Below, in pieces: positions 16,367-26,514 of a stretch of DNA of 64,000 nucleotides (within the stretch, counting starts at the first letter, position 1; the number at the start of each line of letters is the position of its first letter). This stretch comes from Rhodococcoides kyotonense (GTDB taxonomy: Bacteria > Actinomycetota > Actinomycetes > Mycobacteriales > Mycobacteriaceae), in assembly GCF_900188125.1 (NCBI RefSeq), contig NZ_FZOW01000007.1:62001-126000 (forward strand), in the 5' to 3' direction. The notes beneath the pieces are model-generated. The model made no database searches. It worked only from the letters and a program-made list of their open reading frames with translations, and had not been told where the DNA came from. A program made the position numbers and the translations under genes.

Positions 16367-17746
16367 ATGACCGACGAACCCGACGTCTCACGGCCGCCTG
16401 CATCGCTGCGACGGATGTTGATTCCGCTTGCGCTCGCACAGTTCGTCTGCAGCTTCGCCGGGTCCAACATGAACGTGATGATCAACGACATCAGCGTCGA
16501 TCTCGACACCACGGTTCAAGGCGTCCAGACCACGATCACTGCGTTTCTGCTGGTCATGGCTGCACTGATGATTCCGGGTGGGACGGTGACCGATCTGTGG
16601 GGACGCAAGCGATGTTTCGTTCTCGGTCTGTCGCTCTTCGGCGTCGGCGCCCTTCTCAGCGCGTTCTCTCCCGGTCTGTGGCTTCTGTTTCTCGGCAATT
16701 CGATTCTGGAAGGCGTCGGGACCGCGTTGCTGATTCCGCCGGTCTACATTCTCGCGACGGTTCTGTTCACCGACATGAAGTCTCGTGCGCGAGCATTCGG
16801 CGTGATCACCGGGATGGGCGGCATCGGTGCGGCGGCAGGCCCGTTGATCGGCGGGTTGATCACGACGGCGATCGACTGGCGGGCCGCGTTCGTGTTCCAA
16901 GCGTTGATCGTCGGAGCCGTCGTGCTCATGAGTCGGCGGATCGAGGACCCTTTGCCTGCGGATCCGACCAAACCGTTCGACGGCGTCGGCGCGCTGCTGT
17001 CCGCGGCCGGCCTGGTCTCGTTGGTGATGGGGATTTTGCAGGTGGACAACGATGTCACGGCGTCGGCGATTCTCGTCGCAGCCGGGGCGGTATTGCTGAT
17101 CGGATTCTTCGTCCACGTCCGAACCCGGGAGCGCGACGGCAAAGTACCGCTGCTGTCGATCGCGTTGTTCCGGAATCGAACGTCGAATCTCGCGTTGGTC
17201 ACTCAGAACATTCAGTGGCTTCTCCTGATGGGCATCGCGTTCGTGGTGTCGGCTTTCCTGCAGGTGGTTCGGGGGTACAACGCGATCCAGACGGGTGTCG
17301 TCTTCACTGCGTCGACGGCCGGAATCCTGGGCGCATCGTTGTTCGCGGAGCGATTGGCGGCGCGTTATCCGCAGCGCACGTTGATCCTCACCGGATTCGT
17401 CACCACTTTTGCCGGCGTCCTCGTGTTGTTGTTTCTCGTGCGCGAGTGGCCGAGCGCGTGGGCGTTCACGCCAGGATTGCTGCTGATCGGCGTGGGCTTG
17501 GGAGCCATGCTGACCCCGTCGGTGAACGTCGTGCAATCTGCTTTTCCCGATGATCGACAGGGTGAGATTTCGGGCCTGTCGCGGTGCATCTCCAACTTGG
17601 GTTCGTCGTTGGGGACGGCCGTCGCAGGAACAATTCTGGTGGCCGGGCTCGCGACTCCGGAGAGGTCCTACGCGCTGGCGATGATCGTGCTCGCGGTGAT
17701 CGGGCTGGTGGGGTTCGTCGCCGCGTTGTTCCTCCCTCGACGGTAG
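16367..17746 (+). CDS. MFS transporter, DHA2 (EmrB/QacA) drug-exporter type
   Basis: 459 residues with about 14 membrane segments. The ATG at 16367 begins a short cytosolic tail before the first segment (LIPLALAQFVCSFAGSNMNV); the longer frame adds unlikely sequence. Motif A occurs as GTVTDLWGRKRCF and motif C-like ITGMGGIGAAAGPLIGG lies in segment 5. It probably exports small hydrophobic compounds by proton antiport. Its stop codon is one base from that of the convergent ankyrin gene. Confidence 0.88.
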   Translation: MTDEPDVSRPPASLRRMLIPLALAQFVCSFAGSNMNVMINDISVDLDTTVQGVQTTITAFLLVMAALMIPGGTVTDLWGRKRCFVLGLSLFGVGALLSAFSPGLWLLFLGNSILEGVGTALLIPPVYILATVLFTDMKSRARAFGVITGMGGIGAAAGPLIGGLITTAIDWRAAFVFQALIVGAVVLMSRRIEDPLPADPTKPFDGVGALLSAAGLVSLVMGILQVDNDVTASAILVAAGAVLLIGFFVHVRTRERDGKVPLLSIALFRNRTSNLALVTQNIQWLLLMGIAFVVSAFLQVVRGYNAIQTGVVFTASTAGILGASLFAERLAARYPQRTLILTGFVTTFAGVLVLLFLVREWPSAWAFTPGLLLIGVGLGAMLTPSVNVVQSAFPDDRQGEISGLSRCISNLGSSLGTAVAGTILVAGLATPERSYALAMIVLAVIGLVGFVAALFLPRR

Positions 17747-17747
17747 T

Positions 17748-18509
17748 TCAGCGGCCGGTTTCGACGGGGAATCCGCGCTTTCGGAGCTCGTCGACGAGAT
17801 CATCTCGCCCCGAGAGGAATTCGCGATTCATGACCTTGTCGTTGGTGTCGAACAATGTCGTGAGAAACGTCCGGCCCTGGTCGTTGCGTATGCCCGCGTC
17901 GGCACCGGCTCGGACGAGTTTCAAGCACATCGCGACATTGTTGACGTTGGCGGCCGAGAAGAGCGGTGTCTGCCCGCTGACCGTCTGAGTGGTGTTCAGA
18001 TCTGCACCGCGGTCGACGAAGAGTTCGAGCATGTCGTCGCGGCCGTAGAGGGCGATGCTGTGCAGCGAGTTGCCCCCGAACCTGTCGGGTGCGTTCGCGA
18101 GTTCCGGATCGAAATCGAGCAGGGCCTCGATCGAGCCGACATTGTCCCTCAGAACTGCGTAGTTGACGGCGTTGTACTTGCCGCTCGTTTCAGCCAGCGG
18201 ATCCGCGCCGGCTTCCAGCAACGTCGTCACCGCCCGGGGTGACGCGAATTCGACGGCCCACATCAGCGGTGTGATCGCCGCGCGCTTCGAGTCGTGATCG
18301 TTGCTGAGCGACTCGATGTCGGCGCCGTCGGCGATCATTCGACGCAGTTCGTCCGCGTCACCGTCGGCTGCGGCGTGGATGAGTTCCACGACACGACTGT
18401 CGTCGAAGTACCGATCGGCATCAGCTCGAAACCCGCTCAGGAATCGGTCCAACTGGGCGCAGCTGGTACAGAAGAGCGCCACGAGCAGTAGCAATGTCCA
18501 CCGTCGCAT
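17748..18509 (-). CDS. Exported lipoprotein with ankyrin repeats
   Basis: About 253 residues. The second of two near ATGs (18509) is chosen because AAGGA is correctly spaced for it. A short lipoprotein signal ends in LFCTSC, so the protein is anchored outside the membrane. From about residue 40 there are five to six ankyrin-type repeats (VELIHAAADGDADELRRMIADGADI, TPLMWAVEFASPRAVTTLLEAGADP, NSLHSIALYGRDDMLELFVDRGADL, TPLFSAANVNNVAMCLKLVRAGAD in part). Ankyrin repeats bind proteins; the partner is unknown. Extracytoplasmic ankyrin lipoproteins are uncommon in actinobacteria. Confidence 0.85.
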   Translation of the reverse strand: MRRWTLLLLVALFCTSCAQLDRFLSGFRADADRYFDDSRVVELIHAAADGDADELRRMIADGADIESLSNDHDSKRAAITPLMWAVEFASPRAVTTLLEAGADPLAETSGKYNAVNYAVLRDNVGSIEALLDFDPELANAPDRFGGNSLHSIALYGRDDMLELFVDRGADLNTTQTVSGQTPLFSAANVNNVAMCLKLVRAGADAGIRNDQGRTFLTTLFDTNDKVMNREFLSGRDDLVDELRKRGFPVETGR

Positions 18510-18544
18510 GTGCATTCCTTTCGCAGTTCGTCACCACGTTAGAG

Positions 18545-20137
<1,593 letters not shown>

Positions 20138-20178
20138 CTTCGGCGCTCCTGGGACGTGATAGGCGGGAGGGCCAACTC

Positions 20179-20235
20179 TACGTGAGCGAAAATGTATAGC
20201 GGGCTACACATAAACGCGCACGAGGCGAAAACCTC
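20179..20235. repeat. Degenerate palindrome H5 in a divergent promoter region
   Basis: Arms around 20179-20198 and 20203-20222 resemble the H2/H8 type (CGTGAGCGAAAATGTATAG opposite CTACACATAAACGCGCACG) but contain at least five mismatches. A small GAGG/CCTC hairpin lies at 20222-20235. Unlike the other copies it is between divergent genes, so it is not an obvious terminator. It looks like a decaying copy. Confidence 0.5.
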
Positions 20236-20332
20236 TGTAAATTTCTTTTCGCCGAGTGTCGATCCACGCGCGGCTCGTTCGACGAGTAGGCAGAGGGACC
20301 GAAAAGGAGGTCCCCGGACGGAGGGAAACCCC

Positions 20333-20764
20333 ATGAAGTACATGCTGATCATGCGCACCACCGACGAGGCCATCGAAGCATCGAAGGACATGAACTTCGA
20401 CGAGATCATCGCCGCGATGGGCCAGTACAACGAGAGTCTGATCAAGGCAGGGGTCCTGCTCGGTGGCGACGGCCTCGCCGGCCCGGAGGAAGGCTTCATC
20501 GTCGACTTCGATGCGGAGACACCCATCGTGTCCGACGGCCCCTACGGCGAGACGAAGGAACTGTTCTCCGGTTTCTGGATCATCCAGACGAAGACGAAGG
20601 ACGAAGCCGCCGAATGGGCGAAGCGCTGCCCTCTCGGCCCGGGCAACAAGCTCGAAGTCCGACGCGTCACCGAATTGGAAGACTTCGACCAGACCAACGA
20701 GTGGGTGCAAAAGGAAGCAGGCTGGCGCGACGAGCTCGGCCACGACCGCCCGGTCAGCTCGTAG
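20333..20764 (+). CDS. YCII/DGPF-domain protein
   Basis: 143 residues; GGAGGG precedes the ATG. The signature VSDGPYGETKELFSGFWII contains the DGP motif that names the family. KYMLIMRTTDEA at the N-terminus and GNKLEVRRVTELEDF near the end complete the ferredoxin-like fold. DGPF proteins are usually encoded beside ECF42 sigma factors, as here (3-base gap). Their biochemical role is unknown; a regulatory partner of the sigma factor is likely from context. Confidence 0.9.
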   Translation: MKYMLIMRTTDEAIEASKDMNFDEIIAAMGQYNESLIKAGVLLGGDGLAGPEEGFIVDFDAETPIVSDGPYGETKELFSGFWIIQTKTKDEAAEWAKRCPLGPGNKLEVRRVTELEDFDQTNEWVQKEAGWRDELGHDRPVSS

Positions 20765-20767
20765 GCC

Positions 20768-22039
20768 ATGTCCGAGGACGTTCGACGGGCGGTCGACGCG
20801 GTCTGGCGCGTGGAGTCCGCCAAGATCATCGCGACGCTCGCCCGTACCGTCGGCGATCTCGATCTGGCCGAGGATCTCGCGAGCCAGGCGCTGGTCGAAG
20901 CAGTTCAACAGTGGCCCGATTCGGGAATACCCCGCAATCCTGCGGCGTGGTTGACGACGGTGGCACGCAAGCGCGCGATCGACGGTTGGCGACGGAGCGA
21001 GAAGCTCGACGAGCGGTATGCCCATATCGCTCGCGAGTTGGCCACCGACGCGTCCCGGTTCGAGGACGTCAGCTGGGATCCAGACCATATCGACGACGAC
21101 ATCCTGCGGCTCATCTTCGTTTCGTGCCATCCGGTGTTGAACCGAAAGAGTCAGGTGGCGTTGACACTTCGTGTGGTCGGCGGTCTCACGACCGAGGAAA
21201 TCGCAGCGGCGTTCCTGACGCCGGTTGCGACGGTCCAGCAGCGCGTGGTGCGCGCGAAGAAGTCGCTCACCGCTGCGAAGGTGCCGTTCGAGGTTCCGGG
21301 TCGCGACGAGTTCGCGACCCGGCTCGGCGGCGTTCTGAGCGTGCTGTACCTGATCTTCAACGAGGGGTATTCGGCAAGCTCGGGTACTCAGTGGATACGT
21401 GCCGATCTCACTGCCGAGGCGTTGCGGCTGGGCCGCATCCTTGCCGAACTGATTCCCCAGGAGCCCGAGGTGCACGGATTGGTCGCGTTGATGGAGCTCA
21501 ACGCATCCAGGTTCGGAGCGCGAACCGACACAGCAGGAACGCCGATTCTGTTGTCGGACCAGGACCGAACCCGCTGGGATCGCGGGCAGATCACACGCGG
21601 CATCGCCGCTCTCGCACGCGCCGACGCACTGGGCCGCGGTCGCGGGCCGTACAGCCTGCAGGCAGCGATCGCCGAATGCCACGCGAGTGCAGCGGTGTTC
21701 GCCGACACGGACTGGAAGCGAATAGTGCTGCTGTACGAGGCTTTACAACAGTTGGCGCCCTCCTACGTGGTGGCGTTGAACCACGCGGCGGCGGTATCGA
21801 TGGCCTACGGTCCCGCCAAAGGTCTCGAGTACGTCGACCGACTCGTCGCCGCAGGCGGGCTCGCGAACTACCATCTGCTCCCCAGTGTCCGCGGTGACCT
21901 TCTCGCCCAACTCGGCCGCGTCGAGGAGGCTCGTGCGGAGCTTCTCGACGCGGCCAGGCTGGCGGGTAATGAGCGCGAGCGGGAGTTTCTGGTGGCCAAG
22001 GCAGGGCGACTTCGTCGCCATGTGCACGAAAATACGTAG
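20768..22039 (+). CDS. ECF42-type RNA polymerase sigma factor with long C-terminal extension
   Basis: 423 residues, about twice the length of an ordinary ECF sigma factor. Sigma-2 is at about residues 10-75 (TVGDLDLAEDLASQALVEAV, AWLTTVARKRAIDGWRR) and sigma-4 at 115-165 (LTTEEIAAAFLTPVATVQQRVVRAKK). The C-terminal 240 residues begin with YLIFNEGY and form TPR-like helices. No anti-sigma factor is nearby, as is usual for ECF42; the extension is thought to control activity. The final residues RRHVHENT and the TAG come from palindrome H6. Confidence 0.92.
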   Translation: MSEDVRRAVDAVWRVESAKIIATLARTVGDLDLAEDLASQALVEAVQQWPDSGIPRNPAAWLTTVARKRAIDGWRRSEKLDERYAHIARELATDASRFEDVSWDPDHIDDDILRLIFVSCHPVLNRKSQVALTLRVVGGLTTEEIAAAFLTPVATVQQRVVRAKKSLTAAKVPFEVPGRDEFATRLGGVLSVLYLIFNEGYSASSGTQWIRADLTAEALRLGRILAELIPQEPEVHGLVALMELNASRFGARTDTAGTPILLSDQDRTRWDRGQITRGIAALARADALGRGRGPYSLQAAIAECHASAAVFADTDWKRIVLLYEALQQLAPSYVVALNHAAAVSMAYGPAKGLEYVDRLVAAGGLANYHLLPSVRGDLLAQLGRVEEARAELLDAARLAGNEREREFLVAKAGRLRRHVHENT

Positions 22040-22076
22040 CGGGCTATGTATTTTCGTGCACATGTGGCGCAGCCAC
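22019..22076. terminator. Composite palindrome H6 between convergent genes
   Basis: 21-bp arms at 22019-22039 and 22044-22064, loop CGGG, with one G-T pair that would still pair in RNA. The stop codons of both convergent genes (TAG ending at 22039 and its mirror at 22044-22046) abut the loop. A 5-bp GTGGC-GCA-GCCAC mini-hairpin follows at 22064-22076. Likely a bidirectional terminator. Confidence 0.8.
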
Positions 22077-22880
22077 CAGATCCAGATACCGCTGCTTCAT
22101 CGTCTCGATGACCTGATCTCCGTCGGTCGCCCAGACCTTTTCGTTGAAGATCTCGACTTCGATGTCGCCGCGGTACCCCGCGTCGCGGACCCAGCTACCG
22201 ATCGAGCCGAAATCGATGACGCCATCCCCCATCATTCCGCGCGAGAGCAATGGGTCGGCTTCCATCGGCACCAACCAGTCGCACACCTGGTACGAGCTGA
22301 TCCGACCGCGCTCACCCGCCGTCGCGATCAGGCTCTCGAGGTCCGGATCCCACCAGACGTGGAACGTGTCGACGACGACTCCGACGGCCTCCGCGGGATG
22401 CGGCTCGGCCATCGAGAGCGCTTGTCCCAGTGTCGAAATCACGGCGCGATCTGCGACGTACATCGGATGCAACGGTTCCAACGCGATGCGCACTCCGCGG
22501 TCGAGCGCGTACGGCACCAGTGAAGCCAACCGCTCCTCGACACGAGCGCGGGCGCCGATCAGGTCGCGGTCGGGAATTCCACCCATCACCATCACGAGTT
22601 CCGGTGCACCCAGTTCAGCCGCTTCATCGAGCGCGCGACGATTGTCGTCCAAGCCGTCGTCGTCGATGGCCGTCAGGAATCCGCCGCGGCAGAGACTGGA
22701 CACGCGAAGTCCTGCGTCGGACACCATCTTCGCCGCCTGCGCGACGCCGACTTCCTGTACTCGATCTCGCCACGGGCCGATTGCTCCGAGACCCGCCCGT
22801 GCCGCTCCGTCGACGGCTTGTTTCAGCGTCCACGAGTTCACTGTCTTGGTGTTCAAAGACAAAGCGGCGTAGGGGTTCAT
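22044..22880 (-). CDS. TIM-barrel sugar phosphate isomerase/epimerase-like protein
   Basis: 278 residues of the xylose-isomerase-like TIM-barrel superfamily. Barrel motifs include ALEPLHPMY (metal Glu), VVVDTFHVWWDP (Asp/His) and IEVEIFNEKVW (Glu). A divalent metal and an aldose-ketose or epimerase reaction are expected. It is the last gene of the catabolic operon and its ATG overlaps the stop of the DUF993 gene. Its final residues HVHENT are specified by palindrome H6. Confidence 0.85.
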   Translation of the reverse strand: MNPYAALSLNTKTVNSWTLKQAVDGAARAGLGAIGPWRDRVQEVGVAQAAKMVSDAGLRVSSLCRGGFLTAIDDDGLDDNRRALDEAAELGAPELVMVMGGIPDRDLIGARARVEERLASLVPYALDRGVRIALEPLHPMYVADRAVISTLGQALSMAEPHPAEAVGVVVDTFHVWWDPDLESLIATAGERGRISSYQVCDWLVPMEADPLLSRGMMGDGVIDFGSIGSWVRDAGYRGDIEVEIFNEKVWATDGDQVIETMKQRYLDLVAAPHVHENT

Positions 22881-24046
22881 GACGTCACCCCGTTCAACTC
22901 CAGGAACAGCCCCATACGATGGACGGCCAGTGCCGGATCCAGCAGCAGCCCAGCGCGATCGGCGAGCACGAACAGTTCCGTCAGATGTTCGACGCTTCGG
23001 CCGGACGCCAGCCCGCCCACCATCGAGAATCCGGATTGCTTCCCGTTCAGCCAGGACAGGAACGCGATTCCGGTCTTGTAGTAGTACGTCGGTGCCGCGA
23101 AGATGTGGCGTCCGAGTTCCTGCGTGGATCGCAGGATCTCTTCTGCACGTTCGGAATTCCCACGATCGAGCTCCTGCAACGCCGTGGACGCAGCCGGATA
23201 GATCCCGGCGAAGATGCCCAGCAGTGCATCCGAGTGGCCCTGCTCGTCACCGATGATCAGCTCGGGATAATTGAAATCGTCTCCCGTGTAGAGCCGCACA
23301 CCGTCCGGAAGCGCTCTGCGCAAGGCGATTTCATGATTCGCGTCGAGCAGCGACACCTTGACGCCGTCGACCTTGTCCGCATGCTCGGTGATCAGCTGAA
23401 GGAACGTTGCCGTGGCTGCGTCTATATCGACACTGCCCCAATACCCTTCCAGCGCCGGATCGAACATGGTTCCGAGCCAATGCAGGATGACGGGACTGTC
23501 GACCTCGTTCAACAAGGTCGAGTAGACGGACAGATAGTCCTCGGGCGACGACGCGACCTGCGCCAGGGCGCGTGACGCCATGATGATCACGTTGGCACCG
23601 GCATCGGTGACCACCGAGACCTGTTCGCGATAGGCGTCGAGCACCTCGGAAAGACTGGGCGACGCACCCAGGTCCAGCTGGTCCGTTCCAGCGCCACAGG
23701 CCAACAATCCGCCGACTCGCTTCGCTTCGGCACCGGAACGACGGATCAGTTCCGCAGTCGCCGCCCAGTCCAGGCCCATGCCGCGCTGGGCGGTGTCCAT
23801 CGCGTCGGCGACTCCGAGCCCGTACGACCACAATTCACGCCGATAGGCCAGCGTGGCATCCCAGTCGATGTCGGCGAGGGCACCAGGTGTGTTGTCCGCC
23901 GTCACCCGCGGAACGACGTGCGCGGCCGCGTAGACGATGCGTGAGGTGAATGGCACCGAAGGCTTGGTCCACTCCCCCGGCTCGCCCAGAACATGAACAC
24001 CTTTGCCGGGCAGCGCAATCGACGGGTCTGACACTGTAGTCGTCAC
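22877..24046 (-). CDS. DUF993 dihydrodipicolinate-synthase-like aldolase/lyase
   Basis: 389 residues from a GTG that overlaps the upstream stop (GTGA). The protein is a DUF993 member, a DapA-related (alpha/beta)8 barrel. DGVKVSLLD contains the candidate Schiff-base lysine, and GVRLYTGDDFNYPELI follows on the next strand. A retro-aldol or dehydration step on a sugar-acid-like intermediate is the likely role, but no member is characterised well enough to name the reaction. It is encoded between the oxidoreductase and the isomerase, so the three probably form one pathway. Confidence 0.8.
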   Translation of the reverse strand: MTTTVSDPSIALPGKGVHVLGEPGEWTKPSVPFTSRIVYAAAHVVPRVTADNTPGALADIDWDATLAYRRELWSYGLGVADAMDTAQRGMGLDWAATAELIRRSGAEAKRVGGLLACGAGTDQLDLGASPSLSEVLDAYREQVSVVTDAGANVIIMASRALAQVASSPEDYLSVYSTLLNEVDSPVILHWLGTMFDPALEGYWGSVDIDAATATFLQLITEHADKVDGVKVSLLDANHEIALRRALPDGVRLYTGDDFNYPELIIGDEQGHSDALLGIFAGIYPAASTALQELDRGNSERAEEILRSTQELGRHIFAAPTYYYKTGIAFLSWLNGKQSGFSMVGGLASGRSVEHLTELFVLADRAGLLLDPALAVHRMGLFLELNGVTS

Positions 24047-25200
24047 AGCGTGATCTCCGGAACATCGAGACGACGGCCCTCGGCAGAGCTCTTCAGACCG
24101 AGTTCGGCCAACTGCACGCCGCGCGCGGCGGACAGCAGTCCGTATCGATGCGGGCGCTCGGCAACGACGTCGCGCAGGAATTCCTCCCACTGCAACTTGA
24201 AGCCGTTGTCGAGGTCGGCGTTCGCGGGCACCTCGAGCCACTGATCCCGGAACGGTTCCGTCACAGGAAGATCCGGGTTCCACACCGGTTTCGGCGTGTG
24301 CGAGCGATGCTGTGCGACGCACTTGCGCAGGCCTGCGACAGCGGACCCGTGCGTTCCGTCGACCTGGAATTCGACGAGCTCGTCTCGGAACACCCGGACT
24401 GCCCACGACGAGTTGATCTGCGCGACAACGCCGTTCTCGAGCTCGAAGATGCCGTACGCGGAATCGTCGGCAGTAGCCGCGTATTCACGGCCCTCCTCGT
24501 CCCAGCGTGTCGGAATATGGGTCGCGGCTTTCGCCGTAACGGTCTCGACCTTGCCGAGAATGCCTTCCAGCACGTAGTTCCAGTGGCAGAACATGTCGAT
24601 GATGATTCCGCCACCGTCCTCGGAGCGGTAGTTCCAACTCGGCCGCTGCGCGGGCTGGCCGTCACCTTCGAACACCCAGTAGCCGAATTCACCACGCAGC
24701 GAGAGGATACGGCCGAAGAAGCCTTCGTCGACGAGTCGCTTGAGCTTCACCAACCCGGGCAGGTACAGCTTGTCGTGCACGACGCCCGCAGTGATGCCTG
24801 CGTTCTCGGCGATGCGTGCGAGTTCGATGGCTTCGGTGAGCGTCTCCGCCGTCGGCTTCTCGGTGAAGATGTGTTTGCCCGCTTTCATCGCCGACGCGAG
24901 TGCTTCCGCGCGTCGGGACGTGACCTGGGCGTCGAAATAGATGTCGATGCTGGCGTCGTCGATGATCGAGGTGGCGTCGGTGCTGTACTCGGCGATCCCG
25001 TACTGCGCGCAGAGTTCCTGAAGCTTGGCCTCGTTGCGGCCGACGAGGATCGGCTCGACCTGAACGCGTGTTCCGTCGTCGAGCAGAACGCCGCCCTGCT
25101 CGCGGATCGGAAGGATGGAACGCAGGAAGTGCTGCCGGAAGCCCATGCGGCCGGTGACGCCGTTCATGGCGATGCGCAGGGTGCGAGTGGAGTTGGGCAT
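24043..25200 (-). CDS. Gfo/Idh/MocA-family NAD(P)-dependent oxidoreductase
   Basis: 385 residues. An N-terminal Rossmann fold (RIAMNGVTGRMGFRQHF) leads to the signature FTEKPTAETLTEA, equivalent to the EKP motif, and VVHDKLYLPGL. The C-terminal beta-sheet domain has GGGIIIDMFCHWNYVLEGI with the catalytic-type Asp and His. It is expected to oxidise a hydroxyl of a sugar or cyclitol. It is the first gene of the minus-strand operon and diverges from the LacI regulator, with the operator between them. Confidence 0.9.
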   Translation of the reverse strand: MPNSTRTLRIAMNGVTGRMGFRQHFLRSILPIREQGGVLLDDGTRVQVEPILVGRNEAKLQELCAQYGIAEYSTDATSIIDDASIDIYFDAQVTSRRAEALASAMKAGKHIFTEKPTAETLTEAIELARIAENAGITAGVVHDKLYLPGLVKLKRLVDEGFFGRILSLRGEFGYWVFEGDGQPAQRPSWNYRSEDGGGIIIDMFCHWNYVLEGILGKVETVTAKAATHIPTRWDEEGREYAATADDSAYGIFELENGVVAQINSSWAVRVFRDELVEFQVDGTHGSAVAGLRKCVAQHRSHTPKPVWNPDLPVTEPFRDQWLEVPANADLDNGFKLQWEEFLRDVVAERPHRYGLLSAARGVQLAELGLKSSAEGRRLDVPEITL

Positions 25201-25266
25201 AAGGTTGCCTTTTCTGGGGAATGGATCGGAAAGATCGGCACGCGTCGAGCGAATGAACTCAGCTTC

Positions 25267-25280
25267 GGAATGCGCTTTCC
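25267..25280. promoter_or_regulatory. LacI-type operator, copy 1
   Basis: GGAATGCGCTTTCC, nearly palindromic around a central CG step as expected for LacI proteins. It is the exact reverse complement of the site at 26444-26457 in front of the transporter operon. It lies between the divergent oxidoreductase operon and the regulator gene and could control both. Confidence 0.75.
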
Positions 25281-25331
25281 AAGCTATGCTGTCGGAAGCG
25301 GTTGGTCAAGCGATATCGAGAAGGAGCAGTT

Positions 25332-26387
25332 ATGGCAGCAGTGCGATTGAGCGACGTCGCGGCAGCCGCGGGAGTCTCGCAGGCCACCGCGTCGCGCGTG
25401 CTCAACGGCTCCTCCCGCATCCCGGGCGAGGGCGTCGCCGACCGCGTTCGTGCCGCTGCCGCCGACCTCGGATATGTCGCGAACGCCCAGGCCCAGGCGC
25501 TGGCGAGGTCGTCGACGGGCTTGATCGGACTCGTGGTGCACGACGTCGCCGACCCGTATTTCTCCTCGATCGTCCGCGGCGTGCAGAACGAAGCCCGCAC
25601 AGCCGGAAAATTGGTGCTCCTGGCCAGCACCGAGCGTGACTTCGACATCGAACGTCAGTCGGTCAGCACGTTCATCTCGCACCGCGCCGACGCGATCATT
25701 CTGGCCGGCTCGCGACAAAGTGGTGATCTCGATCGGGATCTCGAACAAGAATTCGCCGCGTATCGCAAGAACGACGGAAAAGTCGTGGTCATCGGGCAAC
25801 CGCTGCCGTTCGGTTCCGCCGTCGAACCGGAGAATTTCACGGCATCGGCGCAGCTTGCGGAGGCGTTGATCGGCGAGGGCCATCGACGTTTCGCCGTCAT
25901 CGGCGGGCCAGGCAACATCCGTACGTCCGTCGATCGCCGGAACGGATTCGTCGACGCCCTGAGCCGGCACGGGCTTGCCCCGGAAATCGAAGTGGCAGGC
26001 GACTTCTCGCGCGACGGCGGATACAGCGCTGCCCGACGCCTCGCCGCGGCGCTGGAATTGCATCCCGACCACGGACAGGAGCGGAGCCTGCGGAGCGACC
26101 CAAGTGACATGCCCCCCTGCGTCTTCGCGGTCACGGACGTCATGGCGATCGGTGCCATCGCCGCGTGGCGCGGCCTCGACCTGCGGGTTCCCGAGGATGT
26201 CTGCGTCGCGGGGTTCGACGACATCCCGACCCTGCGCGACCACTTCCCCAGCCTCACGACGGTCGCACTGTCACTCGTCGAGATCGGCGAACGGGCAGTT
26301 CGGCTCGCACTGGACACACCGGCCGACGTGCACGAGTACGCGCCCGGGACAGTAGTTCTGCGCGCCAGCAGCGCTCTGAACAGGTAG
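25332..26387 (+). CDS. LacI-family transcriptional regulator
   Basis: 351 residues; ATG at 25332 follows GAAGGAG. The N-terminal helix-turn-helix is VRLSDVAAAAGVSQATASRVLNG, with the hinge helix ANAQAQALARSSTG. The effector domain has the periplasmic-binding-protein fold (GLIGLVVHDVADPYFSSI, CVAGFDDIPT). A sugar-like effector is expected. Two identical operator cores, one on each side of the gene, indicate that it controls the catabolic operon, itself and the downstream ABC transporter. Confidence 0.92.
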   Translation: MAAVRLSDVAAAAGVSQATASRVLNGSSRIPGEGVADRVRAAAADLGYVANAQAQALARSSTGLIGLVVHDVADPYFSSIVRGVQNEARTAGKLVLLASTERDFDIERQSVSTFISHRADAIILAGSRQSGDLDRDLEQEFAAYRKNDGKVVVIGQPLPFGSAVEPENFTASAQLAEALIGEGHRRFAVIGGPGNIRTSVDRRNGFVDALSRHGLAPEIEVAGDFSRDGGYSAARRLAAALELHPDHGQERSLRSDPSDMPPCVFAVTDVMAIGAIAAWRGLDLRVPEDVCVAGFDDIPTLRDHFPSLTTVALSLVEIGERAVRLALDTPADVHEYAPGTVVLRASSALNR

Positions 26388-26400
26388 TTTTTACCCACCC

Positions 26401-26430
26401 TTGACAGTGTGGGCGCGGTCACACTACATT
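26401..26430 (+). promoter_or_regulatory. Promoter of the ABC transporter operon with embedded CRP/GlxR-like box
   Basis: TTGACA (26401-26406) and TACATT (26425-26430) are separated by 18 bases. The spacer holds TGTGGGCGCGGTCACA (26408-26423), one base from the CRP/GlxR consensus half-sites TGTGA-N6-TCACA. A protein bound there would cover the promoter. The LacI operator copy 2 follows just after the expected transcription start. Confidence 0.65.
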
Positions 26431-26443
26431 CGGCACCAGCTTC

Positions 26444-26457
26444 GGAAAGCGCATTCC
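26444..26457. promoter_or_regulatory. LacI-type operator, copy 2
   Basis: GGAAAGCGCATTCC, the reverse complement of copy 1 over all 14 bases. It sits about 14 bases beyond the -10 element, a position suited to repression, and 57 bases before the permease start codon. Confidence 0.75.
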
Positions 26458-26514
26458 AATGGCGGCGCCAGGAAATGCAGTTGGCCCGCACCACTACTAG
26501 CTTGAGGACTCCAC

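Noticed and set aside
22877..24406. Longer form of the DUF993 gene with about 120 extra N-terminal residues
   Set aside because: The extra part overlaps the oxidoreductase coding region and is Arg-rich shadow sequence; a GTGA overlap gives a natural start at 24046.
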